DNA of 13,625 bases from Desulfobulbaceae bacterium UBA2262 (GTDB lineage: Bacteria > Desulfobacterota > Desulfobulbia > Desulfobulbales > Desulfurivibrionaceae): positions 1 to 13,625 of the forward strand of contig DDXK01000118.1 of the NCBI GenBank assembly GCA_002347185.1, in the 5' to 3' direction. Both the position numbers and the translations under genes were made by a program. Below are positions 13,294 through 13,625 of the stretch, piece by piece; the stretch's first letter is position 1, and each line of letters begins with the position of its first letter. A model generated the notes under the pieces. The model searched no databases and was not told where the DNA came from. It saw only the letters and a list, made by a program, of their open reading frames with translations.

Positions 13294-13625
13294 TGCGCTG
13301 CGGCCGCCGTTTTTTCGTCCTGGTCGGAGAGGTCCAGAAAAAGCTCCTCCAGCGAGCGGCGCTTGGGTTCCAGAGCCACGATGCCGCCCCGGGCGGCGGT
13401 TATCGCCTGGACCAGGGCGCCGATCTCCGCCTCCGCGAGCTCGACCCTGGCCAGGGCATCCCGGCGCCAGAGGATCGTGGGTATTCCGGGCAGGGCCGCA
13501 TCCGGGTCGGTCTGCTCCGGCAGCCGTACCGTCATTTCAAAACGGTTGCCTGCCGGGTAGAGGGCCTCCTGGATGGAGCCGGTGTACTTCTGGCGGCCCC
13601 GCACCAGGATGCCCACCCGGTCGCA
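13290..13625 (-). CDS. ABC transporter ATPase, C-terminal end (partial)
   Basis: The gene enters from beyond the right edge; 111 codons are visible before the TGA. The first residues CDRVGILVRGRQKYTGSIQE correspond to the end of an ABC ATPase core (CDRVAIL-x-x-G-x-x-x-x-G after the H-loop). The rest, up to RRSLEELFLDLSDQDEKTA, is the small C-terminal domain common in ABC-2 export ATPases, ending in the typical SLEE-x-F-L block. Walker and signature motifs lie outside the window. It differs from Wzt, so it belongs to a second transporter. An internal GTG at 13616 could be mistaken for a start, but the frame is open through the edge and the family match continues upstream. The substrate is unknown. 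Confidence 0.78.
   Translation of the reverse strand, partial: CDRVGILVRGRQKYTGSIQEALYPAGNRFEMTVRLPEQTDPDAALPGIPTILWRRDALARVELAEAEIGALVQAITAARGGIVALEPKRRSLEELFLDLSDQDEKTAAAAQ

Noticed and set aside
11626..13560. A 644-codon open frame on the plus strand
   Set aside because: It runs antisense to the UbiA-like and ABC ATPase genes. Its translation is dominated by Glu, Gln, Gly and His runs, as expected from the complement of a GC-rich membrane protein gene. It has no recognisable domain.
1..13625. tRNA, rRNA or CRISPR elements, or an integrase/transposase that could explain the rearrangements
   Set aside because: I found no spaced repeat array, no recognisable tRNA-like end and no integrase or DDE motifs in any plausible frame.

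Overview
The window is a segment of a Gram-negative surface-polysaccharide locus (O-antigen or a similar glycan) of the ABC-transporter-dependent type. All genes I can support lie on the minus strand, so transcription runs from right to left. The genes are packed with ATGA overlaps or gaps of a few bases, apart from a few scars described below. A Wzm/Wzt exporter with a Wzt C-terminal glycan-binding domain, five glycosyltransferases and a UbiA-family decaprenyl-phosphate phosphoribosyltransferase-like enzyme define the theme. The mixed GC content (high on the right, moderate on the left) and gene style would suit a proteobacterium or a Desulfuromonas/Geobacter-like bacterium. This taxonomic guess is weak because no marker gene is present.

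Layout in transcription order (right to left): the C-terminal end of an ABC ATPase, cut by the window edge (13625-13290); a UbiA-family prenyl-phosphate phosphoribosyltransferase-like enzyme (13293-12442); a short ORF of unknown nature (12395-12198); an AlbA_2/Schlafen-like ATPase with a winged-helix tail and a 12-bp tandem repeat (12165-10777); a stretch of three fused gene remnants (10780-10240: start of a second wzt, last 29 codons of a second ubiA, start of a GT2 glycosyltransferase); intact wzm (10243-9416) and wzt (9412-8117); a GT-B glycosyltransferase (8088-7069); a 204-bp gap holding what looks like the first 21 codons of an aminotransferase (6951-6886); then a GT4, two GT2s and a second GT4 (6864-2249); a HAD-like hydrolase (2252-1512) overlapping its usual partner domain, here encoded as a separate ORF (1519-146); and at the left edge a possible methyltransferase start (129-1).

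How it would work together (inference): the glycosyltransferases build the chain on a lipid carrier in the cytoplasm, Wzm/Wzt exports it, and the Wzt C-terminal domain would recognise the finished or capped chain. The UbiA-like enzyme could supply a prenyl-phosphate pentose donor. A methyltransferase at the left edge, if real, could provide a terminal cap.

The most interesting signals are: a run of 12 cytosines inside a GT4 gene, where a one-base slip in either direction brings a stop within about 20 codons; the chain of gene remnants and an 89-bp direct repeat of the ubiA 3' end around the AlbA_2 ATPase gene, which looks inserted; a base-composition step inside wzt at the boundary between its conserved ATPase part and its variable glycan-binding part; and the split HAD protein.
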